This document shows positions 42,945 to 51,193 of a stretch of DNA of 55,498 nt, one piece after another. Each line of letters starts with the position of its first letter. The first letter of the stretch is position 1. This stretch comes from Synergistaceae bacterium (GTDB taxonomy: Bacteria > Synergistota > Synergistia > Synergistales > Synergistaceae). The stretch spans positions 1 through 55,498 of the forward strand of contig JAISYM010000039.1 of the NCBI GenBank assembly GCA_031269875.1. Reading direction: 5' to 3'. The translations under genes were made by a program, and so were the position numbers. A model generated the notes under the pieces. That model made no database searches and was not told the origin of the DNA. It saw nothing but the letters and a program-made list of their open reading frames with translations.

Positions 42945-43448
42945 CTAATAGTCTGATTTAAGCCCTGGGAAGCGTTTCAGCAAAAACCTTGTGAATGGGT
43001 ATGCCGTTACTATGCCCAGGAGGCCCTGTACCGAGTCGCCTAAAATTTCCAGGTACACGGCTGCCGCGCCGTACATGAAATAGACCGCGACGGCGTAGCC
43101 TGTTATCATGAAAGCGACGCCTAAGGCCATGCCGGCGACATCGCGAATGCCGCCGGCTCCGTTTGCGATGTTTCCGGCCAAAAAGCCCTCGACGCCGTGT
43201 ATCACAAAGCTGAACGGCATCCACACAGGAAATCCAAGCAGCATGTCCGCAAGCGCCGACGAAACTCCGCCCACGAACGCGCCTCCCCATCTCCCCAAAA
43301 GTACGGATGAGGTCAATATAATTGTCTCTCCCAAGTGAAAATATATTTTCCCATCGAACAGAGTCACCCTTGGCACTATCCAAATCGCGACTACACCCAG
43401 CGCCGAGAGCAGCCCGACCCTTGCGATACCTTGCGAATCAAACTTCAT
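42945..43448 (-). CDS. ECF transporter S component
   Basis: A 167-residue vitamin-transporter substrate-binding subunit. About six hydrophobic segments are visible, including RVGLLSALGVVAIWIVPRV, GETIILTSSVLLGRWGGAFV, SSALADMLLGFP and GLLGIVTAYPF. Patterns match the ThiW/HmpT-like group (thiamine precursors and similar), but the substrate is not certain. The ATG follows GGGAGG within GGGAGGAATTATTTTAATG. It has its own promoter at 43515-43543 and is divergent from the aldolase. The shared energising module EcfAAT is not in this window. Confidence 0.78.
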   Translation of the reverse strand: MKFDSQGIARVGLLSALGVVAIWIVPRVTLFDGKIYFHLGETIILTSSVLLGRWGGAFVGGVSSALADMLLGFPVWMPFSFVIHGVEGFLAGNIANGAGGIRDVAGMALGVAFMITGYAVAVYFMYGAAAVYLEILGDSVQGLLGIVTAYPFTRFLLKRFPGLKSDY

Positions 43449-43514
43449 TAAAATAATTCCTCCCGTTTATGATAAAAAAATTAAAAAAATATATCAAAGA
43501 TGCCAGTGGTGACG

Positions 43515-43543
43515 ATTATAACCTCTCACCCCAGCCAGATCAA
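43515..43543 (-). promoter_or_regulatory. promoter of the ECF S-component gene
   Basis: On the minus strand TTGATC (43543-43538) and a perfect TATAAT (43520-43515) are spaced by 17 bases. The predicted start leaves a 5' leader of about 60 bases that is AT-rich and shows no thiamine-riboswitch core. Confidence 0.7.
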
Positions 43544-43550
43544 ATTGCTG

Positions 43551-43579
43551 TTGCGAAACCGCGAATCATTACTTAAGAT
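43551..43579 (+). promoter_or_regulatory. promoter of the class I aldolase gene
   Basis: TTGCGA at 43551-43556, a 17-base spacer and TAAGAT at 43574-43579. Its -35 element is only seven bases from the -35 of the divergent ECF promoter, so both polymerases would compete or share a regulator. Confidence 0.55.
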
Positions 43580-43613
43580 TATGCTAGATTTTCGATCATA
43601 AGGGGGAAAGAAA

Positions 43614-44663
43614 ATGTCAAAAATCACTGAGTTACTGGGAAATCGCGCGGAAGAGCTCTTCAATCACAAGTGCGCGGTGGGCCGTGAGACGCTTCACCTG
43701 CCGGGGCCAGACTTTATCGACAGGGTGTGGACCGGCAGTGACAGATCGACACGGGTCTTGGGCTCGCTTGCGGCGCTCTACGGTACGGGAAATCTTGGAG
43801 GTACCGGGTACATCTCTATCCTGCCCGTAGATCAGGGAATAGAGCATTCGGCCGCCGCCAGCTTCGCGCCCAATCCGATGTATTTCGACCCCGAGAATAT
43901 CGTCAAACTCGCGGTAGAAGCGGGGTGCAGCGCGGTGACAAGCACGCTCGGAGTGTTGGGGCTCACCGCGCGCAAGTACGCTCACAAGATTCCCTTTGTC
44001 CTCAAGATCAACCATAACGAGCTTCTGACTTATCCCAACAAGGCCGATCAGATACTCTTCGCGTCGGTTGAACAAGCGTGGGAGATGGGAGCGGTCGCGG
44101 TCGGCGCTACGGTCTATTTCGGAAGCGACGAGTCCGGTCGTCAGATACAGGAGGTCGCCCGCGCCTTCGAGCGCGCGCATGAGCTTGGCATGGCGACGAT
44201 TCTCTGGTGCTACCTGCGCAACAACGCGTTCAAAACGCCGGAGAAGGACTACCACGTTTCGGCGGACCTCACCGGCCAGGCGAATCACCTCGGCGTGACG
44301 ATTCAAGCCGACATAATCAAGCAGAAGTTGCCGGAAAACAACGGGGGATATACGGCCGTCAAGTTCGGAAAGACCGCCCCGCAAGTTTACGACGGAACGC
44401 TCTGCTCCGATCACCCAATAGACTTGACTCGCTATCAGCTTTTGAACTGCTACGCCGGCAGAGTCGGGCTCATAAACTCCGGCGGCGCGTCCGGTAAAAA
44501 CGACCTTGCCGACGCCGTTTACACCGCCGTCGTCAACAAACGCGCGGGCGGAAGCGGCCTCATACTCGGCCGCAAGGCGTTCCAGAAACCGTTCGGGGAC
44601 GGCGTCGAACTCATAAAAGCCGTCCAGTCTGTTTACCTGGACAAGGAGATAACGATAGCGTAG
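43614..44663 (+). CDS. fbaB: class I fructose-bisphosphate aldolase (FbaB/DhnA type)
   Basis: A 349-residue Schiff-base aldolase of the archaeal/DhnA family that cleaves fructose-1,6-bisphosphate or runs it backwards in gluconeogenesis. Segments matching E. coli FbaB include [45 protein letters not shown] and [10 protein letters not shown] with the candidate catalytic Lys. Length equals that of FbaB (about 350). Good ribosome site (AAGGGGGAAAG). A long opposite-strand frame over the gene is a codon-use shadow. It ends before a strong terminator. Confidence 0.94.
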   Translation: MSKITELLGNRAEELFNHKCAVGRETLHLPGPDFIDRVWTGSDRSTRVLGSLAALYGTGNLGGTGYISILPVDQGIEHSAAASFAPNPMYFDPENIVKLAVEAGCSAVTSTLGVLGLTARKYAHKIPFVLKINHNELLTYPNKADQILFASVEQAWEMGAVAVGATVYFGSDESGRQIQEVARAFERAHELGMATILWCYLRNNAFKTPEKDYHVSADLTGQANHLGVTIQADIIKQKLPENNGGYTAVKFGKTAPQVYDGTLCSDHPIDLTRYQLLNCYAGRVGLINSGGASGKNDLADAVYTAVVNKRAGGSGLILGRKAFQKPFGDGVELIKAVQSVYLDKEITIA

Positions 44664-44670
44664 AAGCAAC

Positions 44671-44715
44671 GCGCCGGCCGCTCAGTCCTCTCACCCGCGG
44701 CCGGCGCGGCTTTTA
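44671..44715 (+). terminator. intrinsic terminator after the aldolase gene
   Basis: GCGCCGGCCGC (44671-44681) and GCGGCCGGCGC (44697-44707) form a perfect 11-pair stem with a 15-base loop; GGCTTTTAG follows, a short T-run. Confidence 0.75.
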
Positions 44716-44744
44716 GCCGCTCCCAGCCGTACGGAGGTATTATT

Positions 44745-45065
44745 ATGATGCGCAAAACATACAAAAGCGATTTAATGGCTGCCATTCACGAAAACGCTCA
44801 AGCGTTATTTGAAATAGGCGCTATTGATAAAAAGACCATGAGGGATTTCGACGTAGCTTGCCTTACGCCTGTCAAAGCATTCACAGCAGAACAGATAAAA
44901 GCGTTGAGGGAAAGGGAGTGTGTATCCCAGCCAGTTTTTGCATCATATTTGAACGTAACGAAAGGGATGGTTTCGGCATGGGAGCGAGGGATAAAAAGTC
45001 CAAGCGGTCCAGCGCTTCGCTTGTTATCGCTAGTCGATAAAAACGGGCTCGAAACTATTGCCTGA
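44745..45065 (+). CDS. XRE-type HTH protein resembling HigA/NadS antitoxins, no toxin partner
   Basis: A 106-residue DNA-binding protein with an N-terminal dimerisation-like segment (AAIHENAQALFEIGAIDKKTM) and a C-terminal helix-turn-helix (LRERECVSQPVFASYLNVTKGMV and SAWERGIKSPSGPALRLL), the usual layout of NadS/HigA-like antitoxins. These are normally encoded just after a RelE/HigB-type toxin, but here the upstream gene is the aldolase with a terminator, and downstream is a 497-base gene-poor stretch. ATG 44745 or 44748 follows GGAGGT. It may be an orphan antitoxin or an independent regulator. Confidence 0.75.
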   Translation: MMRKTYKSDLMAAIHENAQALFEIGAIDKKTMRDFDVACLTPVKAFTAEQIKALRERECVSQPVFASYLNVTKGMVSAWERGIKSPSGPALRLLSLVDKNGLETIA

Positions 45066-45562
45066 CACAAATGCGTGTCCATTATCGCTGTATGCCTGCT
45101 AATCCCTGAATTCCTGCAGAACCAGGAAGCTTGATTTTGAACAACTCAATGTTTCTGAAAAAAAGACGATAAACAGATTAAGAGGAAGAAGGCCCGCTTT
45201 TTCATTGTATCAGCATGGGCCGGTTCAGTAGTGTCTAGTAAAAAAGCCGAGATAAGTATTCTCAAGCCTTTACACAATTTTTTCGCGGAAATCGGTACAC
45301 CCCTCCTCGCACTGTATATTTGCGTTTTTTAATCCAGGTATGCTCGTTTGAAATCGAAATTGATATGGTGTCATAGCGGAGCGCACCGGTCGCTCATGTT
45401 GAGTTGCGAGTGCATTAAAATGTCAGGTATAAACATTTTTATTTGATATTTTATTAATATATTGTCAATCAAAGACATTGTTTTCTATATCTTTACTAAC
45501 TAAGATTAAGCAACTCTGCAGGGTGATCGGAAAATTTATTCATAAACTGGAGTGATTTTTTA
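45066..45562. other. 497-base AT-rich gene-free stretch at the left edge of the AT-rich module
   Basis: No intact gene found. GC content drops sharply here compared with the genes to the left. Stretches around 45230-45340 (TTTACACAATTTTTT and nearby) have the look of an insertion-sequence end, but no transposase or matching second end was found, so I do not call one. The 130 bases before 45563 are very AT-rich and hold several possible -10 boxes for the following gene. Confidence 0.55.
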
Positions 45563-46693
45563 ATGAGTAAAAACAAGGTGTTGTTGTTGGGTATTGGGGA
45601 TATAGGCAAGCAAGTTTTGAACTTTCTCGTTAGAGATCCCAAATGCCCAGAATTGCTTGTGGGTGATTCAAATGAGGAGTTTGGAAGAAAACGTGTCAAT
45701 GCAGCGATATCGAACGCTACTGTCGCAGGGCTTTACCCAAAGGTGACCTTCGAGAAGTTTGATCTCTCTAATGTTGACAGGACCAGCGAACAGGTCGCGA
45801 GATTTAAACCCGATGTCGTAATCAACGGAACAGTCATGCAGACTTGGCATGTGATCCGCGCTCTCCCTCAAGAAGTTTATCAGCAATTAAGCCGTGCTAC
45901 CCTTGGCGCGTGGACACCCTGCCAAGTTGCCCTTGCGTATAAAATGATGCAGGCAATCAAGGAATCAGGGGTTCCCGCTCGTGTTGTCAACACGGCGTTC
46001 TCTTGTGAAACGAATCCGATGCTTGCCTCGGTCGGTCTTCCGGCCGATATCGGCATCGGAAACGTGGAACTGCTTCAGCCGGGATGTCGGATGCTCGCAG
46101 CAGAGAAACTGGGTGTACCGATCAGCATGGTTCAGGTCTACCTTGTCGTTCATCATCTATGGTGGGTCTACCGCAGGGAGTTTGGCTATAGGGAAGGACC
46201 GTATTGGATGAAGGTCATGCTCAACGACAAAGACGTGACTGGACAGTTTGACACAAAACGACTCCTTAGTGACTCTGATGAGTTGTATAACCCAGGGGCC
46301 GATTTCACGGTATTTTCGGCAGCGTCCACTATAAAGAATATGTACGCGTTGATGGATCCTGTGGGAATTTTCACTCACTCTCCCGGACCAGAGGGACTGC
46401 CTGGCGGGTACCCGGTGTTCATTAGCCAAGAGGGTGCGAAAGTTTGCTTACCTGAAGGCATAACTCTTAAGGAAGCGATTGAGATCAATGAGAGGTCGCA
46501 ATATCTCGACGGCATAGCTAAAATCGAAAAGGGCGGCACAGTACACTATTCTGACTTCACGGCTGAAATTCTGAAGAACATGTTGAACTTTGACCGTCCG
46601 ACCTGGAAAGTTCAAGAGAGCTACGAAGTGGCAAAAGAGCTTATGAGCAAATATCGCGAATTTGCGACAAAACACGGCGTTAAATTTGACTAA
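45563..46693 (+). CDS. saccharopine-dehydrogenase-like NAD(P)-binding oxidoreductase
   Basis: A 376-residue oxidoreductase. Its N-terminus is a Rossmann fold (VLLLGIGDIGKQVLNFLV, with G-x-G-x-x-G at about 10-15, an acidic VGDSNEE, and RFKPDVVINGT), as in saccharopine dehydrogenase and homospermidine synthase-type enzymes. The C-terminal half is the alpha/beta substrate domain (LLQPGCRMLAAEKLGV, GIFTHSPGPEGLPGGYPVFI). It probably oxidises or reduces an amino acid or imine adduct; the substrate is unknown. ACTGGAG precedes ATG by nine bases. AT-rich codon use and the adjacent amino-acid-type symporter and PucR regulator suggest one transferred catabolic unit. Confidence 0.75.
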   Translation: MSKNKVLLLGIGDIGKQVLNFLVRDPKCPELLVGDSNEEFGRKRVNAAISNATVAGLYPKVTFEKFDLSNVDRTSEQVARFKPDVVINGTVMQTWHVIRALPQEVYQQLSRATLGAWTPCQVALAYKMMQAIKESGVPARVVNTAFSCETNPMLASVGLPADIGIGNVELLQPGCRMLAAEKLGVPISMVQVYLVVHHLWWVYRREFGYREGPYWMKVMLNDKDVTGQFDTKRLLSDSDELYNPGADFTVFSAASTIKNMYALMDPVGIFTHSPGPEGLPGGYPVFISQEGAKVCLPEGITLKEAIEINERSQYLDGIAKIEKGGTVHYSDFTAEILKNMLNFDRPTWKVQESYEVAKELMSKYREFATKHGVKFD

Positions 46694-46819
46694 CGGAACA
46701 AGCTGGGAAGGTAAGTTTGTTATCACCTGCCCAGCTTGTTTTCAAAAATACCCAACGCGCCTATTCAGATAAGTATGGGTTATATACCGTAAAATTAAGC
46801 ATTTGTGGGAGGGATGATT

Positions 46820-48082
46820 GTGAAATATGCAGGTTTGACGACGCGTATTTTTGTAGGCATGCTGATTGGTATCGTGTTCGGTTTGATTATGAATAATATA
46901 CCTTCGGGCTATGTGAAGGACACTCTGTTTCTTGATGGTCTATTAGCGGTTGTCGGAAGCGGTTTTATACGGCTTTTGATGATGTTAATAGTTCCAGTGG
47001 TTTTCTTCTCATTGGCTTGTGGAACGGCGTCACTTGAAGATGTAAGGACACTGGGCAGGATCGGGTCTAAAACGGTTGGTTTCTACCTGACTACGACAGC
47101 CATTGCCGTTACGATAGCTCTGATATTGGCGAACGTCATATCGCCTGGCGCTGGCGTTGATACATCGAAAATCCTTGTCAGCGAACCAAAGATATCAGAA
47201 CAGGTGCCGTTAGTAGAAGTATTCTTGAATATCTTGCCGCAAAACGTTTTTAATGCTCTTAGCACAGGCAACATGTTACAAATTATTGTATTTGCGATTT
47301 TTATTGGTCTCGCGGTCAGTGTCGCCGGGGATAAATGCGGGATGATAGGCAAATCCTTCAGTCAATTTAACGAGCTATTTCTGACGCTCACGTCTATGAT
47401 AATGAACCTTGCCCCTTACGGAGTTTTTGCGCTGGTTACGCGAACTTTCGCAAAAATGGGTTATAGCGCAATGATGCCTTTAGCTAAATATATTTTCTCG
47501 GTTCTTCTTGGGCTGATAATTCACGCCTTTTTTGTTTACGGAGGCATGTTGAAAGTTTTCACTCGCCTAAGCATTCTGACGTTTATAAAAAAAGTGACCC
47601 CCATAATTACGGTTATCTTTTCTACTGCAAGTTCTCTTGCCACTCTTCCAGTGACTTTGGACGTAGTGGAAAAACGCTTGGGCGTTTCTAATCGTATTTG
47701 TTCGTTTACCATTCCGCTTGGAGCTACTGTTAACATGGATGGAACAGCTATAATGCAAGGCGTGGCATCTGTCTTCGTTGCGCAGCTCTACGGAATTACG
47801 CTTACGACTGGCGCGTACTTGACTATCATTGTTACCGCAACTCTCGCTTCTATAGGCACTGTAGGTATTCCAGGATCAGGGCTGATAATGCTTTCAATGG
47901 TTCTTACATCAGTCGGCCTTCCCATAGAAGGAATCGCTATGATCATGGGGATTGATCGCTTTCTCGATATGTGCCGTTCCGTGATTAATATAATGGGAGA
48001 TGTAGTCTGCACACTAATCATTGCAAAAAGCGAAAACGAATTCGACCAAAAAGTTTTTGACGACGTCACAATCTCTAACTAA
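46820..48082 (+). CDS. dicarboxylate/amino acid:cation symporter (DAACS family)
   Basis: A 420-residue secondary transporter of the GltP/DctA/SstT family. It shows the serine-rich hairpin FSTASSLATLPVT, the cation-binding NMDGTAIMQG, GIPGSGLIMLSMVL and RFLDMCRSVINIMGD, with eight membrane segments and two re-entrant loops expected. Substrates of the family are glutamate, aspartate, serine or C4-dicarboxylates. GTG 46820 is preferred: the GGGAGGG ribosome site abuts ATG 46814 and is six bases from the GTG. It follows the oxidoreductase by 126 bases and has AT-rich codon use like its neighbours. Confidence 0.92.
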   Translation: MKYAGLTTRIFVGMLIGIVFGLIMNNIPSGYVKDTLFLDGLLAVVGSGFIRLLMMLIVPVVFFSLACGTASLEDVRTLGRIGSKTVGFYLTTTAIAVTIALILANVISPGAGVDTSKILVSEPKISEQVPLVEVFLNILPQNVFNALSTGNMLQIIVFAIFIGLAVSVAGDKCGMIGKSFSQFNELFLTLTSMIMNLAPYGVFALVTRTFAKMGYSAMMPLAKYIFSVLLGLIIHAFFVYGGMLKVFTRLSILTFIKKVTPIITVIFSTASSLATLPVTLDVVEKRLGVSNRICSFTIPLGATVNMDGTAIMQGVASVFVAQLYGITLTTGAYLTIIVTATLASIGTVGIPGSGLIMLSMVLTSVGLPIEGIAMIMGIDRFLDMCRSVINIMGDVVCTLIIAKSENEFDQKVFDDVTISN

Positions 48083-48104
48083 TCACATAAACTGCATTAT
48101 TTAG

Positions 48105-48134
48105 TTGACAACGGCTATTTTTTTCAAATAAAAC
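48105..48134 (+). promoter_or_regulatory. possible promoter of the PucR-family gene
   Basis: TTGACA at 48105-48110, an 18-base spacer and TAAAAC at 48129-48134, just before an inverted repeat. Other AT-rich -10-like boxes closer to the gene (TAGTAT near 48216) are alternatives. Confidence 0.4.
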
Positions 48135-48136
48135 AT

Positions 48137-48177
48137 GCAAGCTTTCGTGATATTCGCTCATATCCACGAAAGCTTGC
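48137..48177. repeat. inverted repeat between symporter and pucR
   Basis: GCAAGCTTTCGTG (48137-48149) faces CACGAAAGCTTGC (48165-48177) perfectly, extended by ATAT/ATAT with one bulged base. No T-run directly follows, so it may be a terminator of weak type for the symporter gene or an operator/leader structure for the pucR-like gene. Confidence 0.6.
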
Positions 48178-48275
48178 TAGGTAGAATAACTATAGTTTTT
48201 TTAGGTTAATATATAGTATCATGTTTACTGTTGATTTATACAGTAAATAAATTTTCCCCTTGTGAGGGCTAGATC

Positions 48276-49875
48276 ATGATCGTTAGAGATCTTTTATTAC
48301 CTCATCTTTTCCCGGATTTCAAGCTAGTTGGCGGTGCCAATGCACTCGACAACGACATCAGAAACGTTGCCGTGCTGGATACTCCTGATATGAGTTATTG
48401 GGTTCAAGGCGGTGAATTTTTAATCGGTAATGGATTTATATTTAAGGATACTATCGAGGAATTCCCAATTTTTTTACGAAAACTTTGCGTTAAAGAATAT
48501 AGCCGCCGTTGGAATAAAATTTGATCGATTCACGGCGTTCATCGATATGTCAGAGATAGCTTGTATCTCTGACAGGCTGGAACTTCCGATATTTCGCATC
48601 CCTTTTCAATATCGCTGGACCGATATTATCGTTAAAGTACTCAACGAGATGGATCGATTAAGTGAAATAGAAAACACTCTGATGAGAGATAAGTCATTCC
48701 TTGCGGAAATAGATAACATGGGTGCTCTTTTGCAGGTATTGTCATCACGAGTGGACAGACCGATTTATTTTTCTACTTATTCTACAAATACAGGGACTAT
48801 GCTCTGGCCCAGTTGCAAAGTGTCTTTAAAACCTGGTCAAACTGCTGAGGATTATAAAAACTCAAAAATTGAAACAACGCGTTTTTTGTGCGGATCATCT
48901 GATTTTGTAGGTATCCGTGAAGAAAAGAGATTTTTTAACGGAATAACTTATTCGAGGATTTATTCCACCCACCCTCCTAATGCGGTCGAATTACATGTAA
49001 TATCCGCATATGCGGATCAAAAACTTACATCGTCTGAAGAAAAATTTATTATGCGTGGTTTATTAGCACTAAAGGTTCTGATGGCCGAACAAGCGCGTCT
49101 CTCAAATCAACAGCACTCAGAAATTTCACAAACGCTTGAAAGGTTACTGCTCGGTTCATACAGCGATCCCAAAATAATCACACAAACGCTGAGAAAGTGG
49201 GATTTGACCGAAATTATCCCATGCAGGATAGGGGTAATACCTGTGCAAAACGCTAACTCTAAATTGATAGGTTACACTGATGTTCCTTATAGATTCAGTT
49301 GTAAAATCGGGAACTTGCATGTTCTGTTGATTCCGTGGGAAACCAGAATCGATTTTGAAGAAAGTAACACTACGATGGAACTCATCAAAAAATACAACGT
49401 GCCAGTAGCATTGGGCTCGATAGCAGAAACGCTCGAAGATATCCATGCGTCTTTTAATGATGCACAGAGAGTTATGGCATATATGCAAAAGATAGGGTTC
49501 GGAAATAAGGTGATCATATATGAAGAAATCGTTTTAAATATTTTGTTATGCGAAATTGTGGAATCTGATGACGCGTCGCGAATATGGCAAAAATACTGGC
49601 GACCTCTAAAAACAGTGAAGCCATCGCTCCGCGTCAAACTCGAAGAATTTCTCTCTTGTCTGGTGGAATGTGGCTTCAACATAGCAGAATGTTCCGAAAG
49701 GCTAGGAATTCATTACAACACTGCCAGAAATTACGCCGAATCCATAGAAAGGATTCTAAACTTGTCACTGCGAGATTTCAATTCACAGGTATGCATTTTA
49801 ATTGCTAAGAACATTGACTTTCCGCTAAGACAATCATCGTTGTCGGAGTTGTGCGTTTCCTCAAAACGGTTATAG
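48276..49875 (+). pseudogene. PucR family transcriptional regulator, frameshifted
   Basis: PucR-type activators respond to metabolites such as purines or amino acids. The first frame (48276 on) encodes the N-terminal PucR sensor (LVGGANALDNDIRNVAVLDT, GGEFLIGNGFIF) as far as FLRKL at 48485. The sequence then continues in another frame as ALKNIAAVGIKFDRFTAFID onward to 49875. Dropping one T at 48484-48486 gives FLRKLALKNIAAVGIK, exactly the family pattern. The rest has a GGDEF-like middle region and the C-terminal PucR helix-turn-helix (CGFNIAECSERLGIHYNTARNY). The gene is thus complete apart from one extra base: a recent mutation or a sequencing error. It likely controls the oxidoreductase and symporter upstream. 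Confidence 0.85.
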
Positions 49876-50014
49876 GACTGGAGCGCTAAGGAATTGTAGG
49901 AAATATGCTGTTATTGGTGAGATCGTATAACTCCAATCTCCATGAAAAGTATCTCTTGTTATGTTGATACTGTAGAAGTTCAGGCAAAATATCCTAAAAG
50001 AAAAAAGAGAAGCG

Positions 50015-50230
50015 ATGGCAAATGAGATAGCACATGGGATTGATACTCAAGAACACTTAAGAACCGGATATATTGAGGTGGAAGTCCTGTTCCTAGGGCG
50101 ACCACGGAAACTTGACCCAGAAATAGGGAAAAACGCCATGTTCCGGCATTACAGAATGATTACCGTCGTAAGCCGGTCGCGGACAGCGGAAGAATTCCTG
50201 GAGCACATCTCCCGCCCCCGGCGCGGCTAG
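50015..50230 (+). CDS. short hypothetical ORF at the right edge of the AT-rich module
   Basis: A 71-residue frame with a weak GAGAAG ribosome site. No family recognised (ILFLGRPRKLDPEIG-like middle, charged C-terminus). It spans the point where base composition returns to GC-rich and its stop overlaps that of the convergent gene, so it could be a real small gene, a remnant joined at the module boundary, or a chance frame. Confidence 0.25.
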   Translation: MANEIAHGIDTQEHLRTGYIEVEVLFLGRPRKLDPEIGKNAMFRHYRMITVVSRSRTAEEFLEHISRPRRG

Positions 50231-51174
50231 TTCATGAAGTGAAAGAGTATGCCGATGATTATGATCAGCAGCGCCGCGCCTACGGCGCCGAGCAGTATGT
50301 AGCGCGGGAGTTTGCTGTTTGCGGTTTCTTGACGCGGCGCGTTGTCGGGGCCTGTTTTTATCCAGATATTTCCCTGTACCTTCATCACTCCGGAAATGCC
50401 CTCCGCGAGCGACATGCTTATAACGGAATTTCCGAACTCGTTCGTCTTGACTCCGGTCACGCCGCCGCTTACGACGCCGTTAAAATTCGGCAGGTTCGAC
50501 TTGCAAATTTTGTAGAATGGAGAATCCTCGGGCAGACGGCAGCAGATCTCCTGGCCTATGGAGAGCTTCGACGCCGGCAGGCCGGCTACAGGGTCTATCA
50601 CTGCGTTGCATTCGACGAATATTTCGTTAGTCTCGTCCGCGTTTTTGCCATCGGCCGCCTGATCCGCTTCGCGGTTCCCCTCCTCGGGGCTGTCCCATTT
50701 TGCCCCGTCTGACGGTTTCCATTTAAGCTTTGAGAGCAGGGCGGAGACATCTTCCTCCGAGGCGCTTATTACCTCGGCGAATGTTATGGCGCTGATTTCG
50801 AGGTCGAAGGAGCAGAAGTGCGTAATCGCTCTCTCTATTGCCTTCGCGTCGAGCGCTCTCTTCTCGGTCACGAATACGCGCTCTGCACTGATAAAGTCAT
50901 GCAGGCGTTTCTCATACCGCGGCAGACTATCGTTGTTTTCTTCGCTGTCCTCCGAGTCCTCCCGCTGTGTCCCTGGCGCGTTCAAGAGAGCCGGCAGGTC
51001 GCTCAGCGGAATGTTCATATCTATCGGATCTGTTGTGAAACGCGTCTTCAGAAAACGCAGATTCATACCTTCCGACACTCCGAGGAAAAGGGCGTTGACC
51101 GGCATGGAATTTTTTTCGTGTCCGTTTATAAAGCCCTTTATCAAAAAAAACTTGAGGTTTCGGTCCGCATCCAT
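50227..51174 (-). CDS. tail-anchored hypothetical protein, paralogue of the next gene
   Basis: A 315-residue protein I do not recognise. Its N-terminal domain (about 1-150) reads KFFLIKGFINGHEKNSMPVN and DLEISAITFAEVISASEEDV. A charged, low-complexity linker spans about 155-180. A C-terminal domain (about 185-275) contains FVECNAVIDPVAGLPASKLS, CCRLPEDSPFYKI and the ISMSLAEGISGVMKVQG segment. A single membrane helix lies at the very end (about 293-313, YILLGAVGAALLIIIIGILF), so the protein is anchored by its tail with the rest in the cytoplasm. ATG follows AGAGGC. It is 19 bases downstream of its paralogue; both are transcribed away from a TIR gene. Confidence 0.7.
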   Translation of the reverse strand: MDADRNLKFFLIKGFINGHEKNSMPVNALFLGVSEGMNLRFLKTRFTTDPIDMNIPLSDLPALLNAPGTQREDSEDSEENNDSLPRYEKRLHDFISAERVFVTEKRALDAKAIERAITHFCSFDLEISAITFAEVISASEEDVSALLSKLKWKPSDGAKWDSPEEGNREADQAADGKNADETNEIFVECNAVIDPVAGLPASKLSIGQEICCRLPEDSPFYKICKSNLPNFNGVVSGGVTGVKTNEFGNSVISMSLAEGISGVMKVQGNIWIKTGPDNAPRQETANSKLPRYILLGAVGAALLIIIIGILFHFMN

Positions 51175-51193
51175 TTTAAAGCCTCTTTAATCT

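Noticed and set aside
43449-43613. Possible thiamine riboswitch before the ECF S-component gene
   Set aside because: The leader after the predicted start lacks the CTGAGA and related core elements and is mostly A/T.
43632-44669. Long minus-strand open frame (345 codons) over the class I aldolase gene
   Set aside because: The plus strand is a clear FbaB-type aldolase with ribosome site, promoter and terminator; the opposite frame has no family resemblance and is a product of GC-biased codon use.
45225-45345. TTTACACAATTTTTT and flanks resembling the end of an IS256/Mutator-type insertion sequence
   Set aside because: No transposase fragment could be read with confidence and no second end was found in the window.
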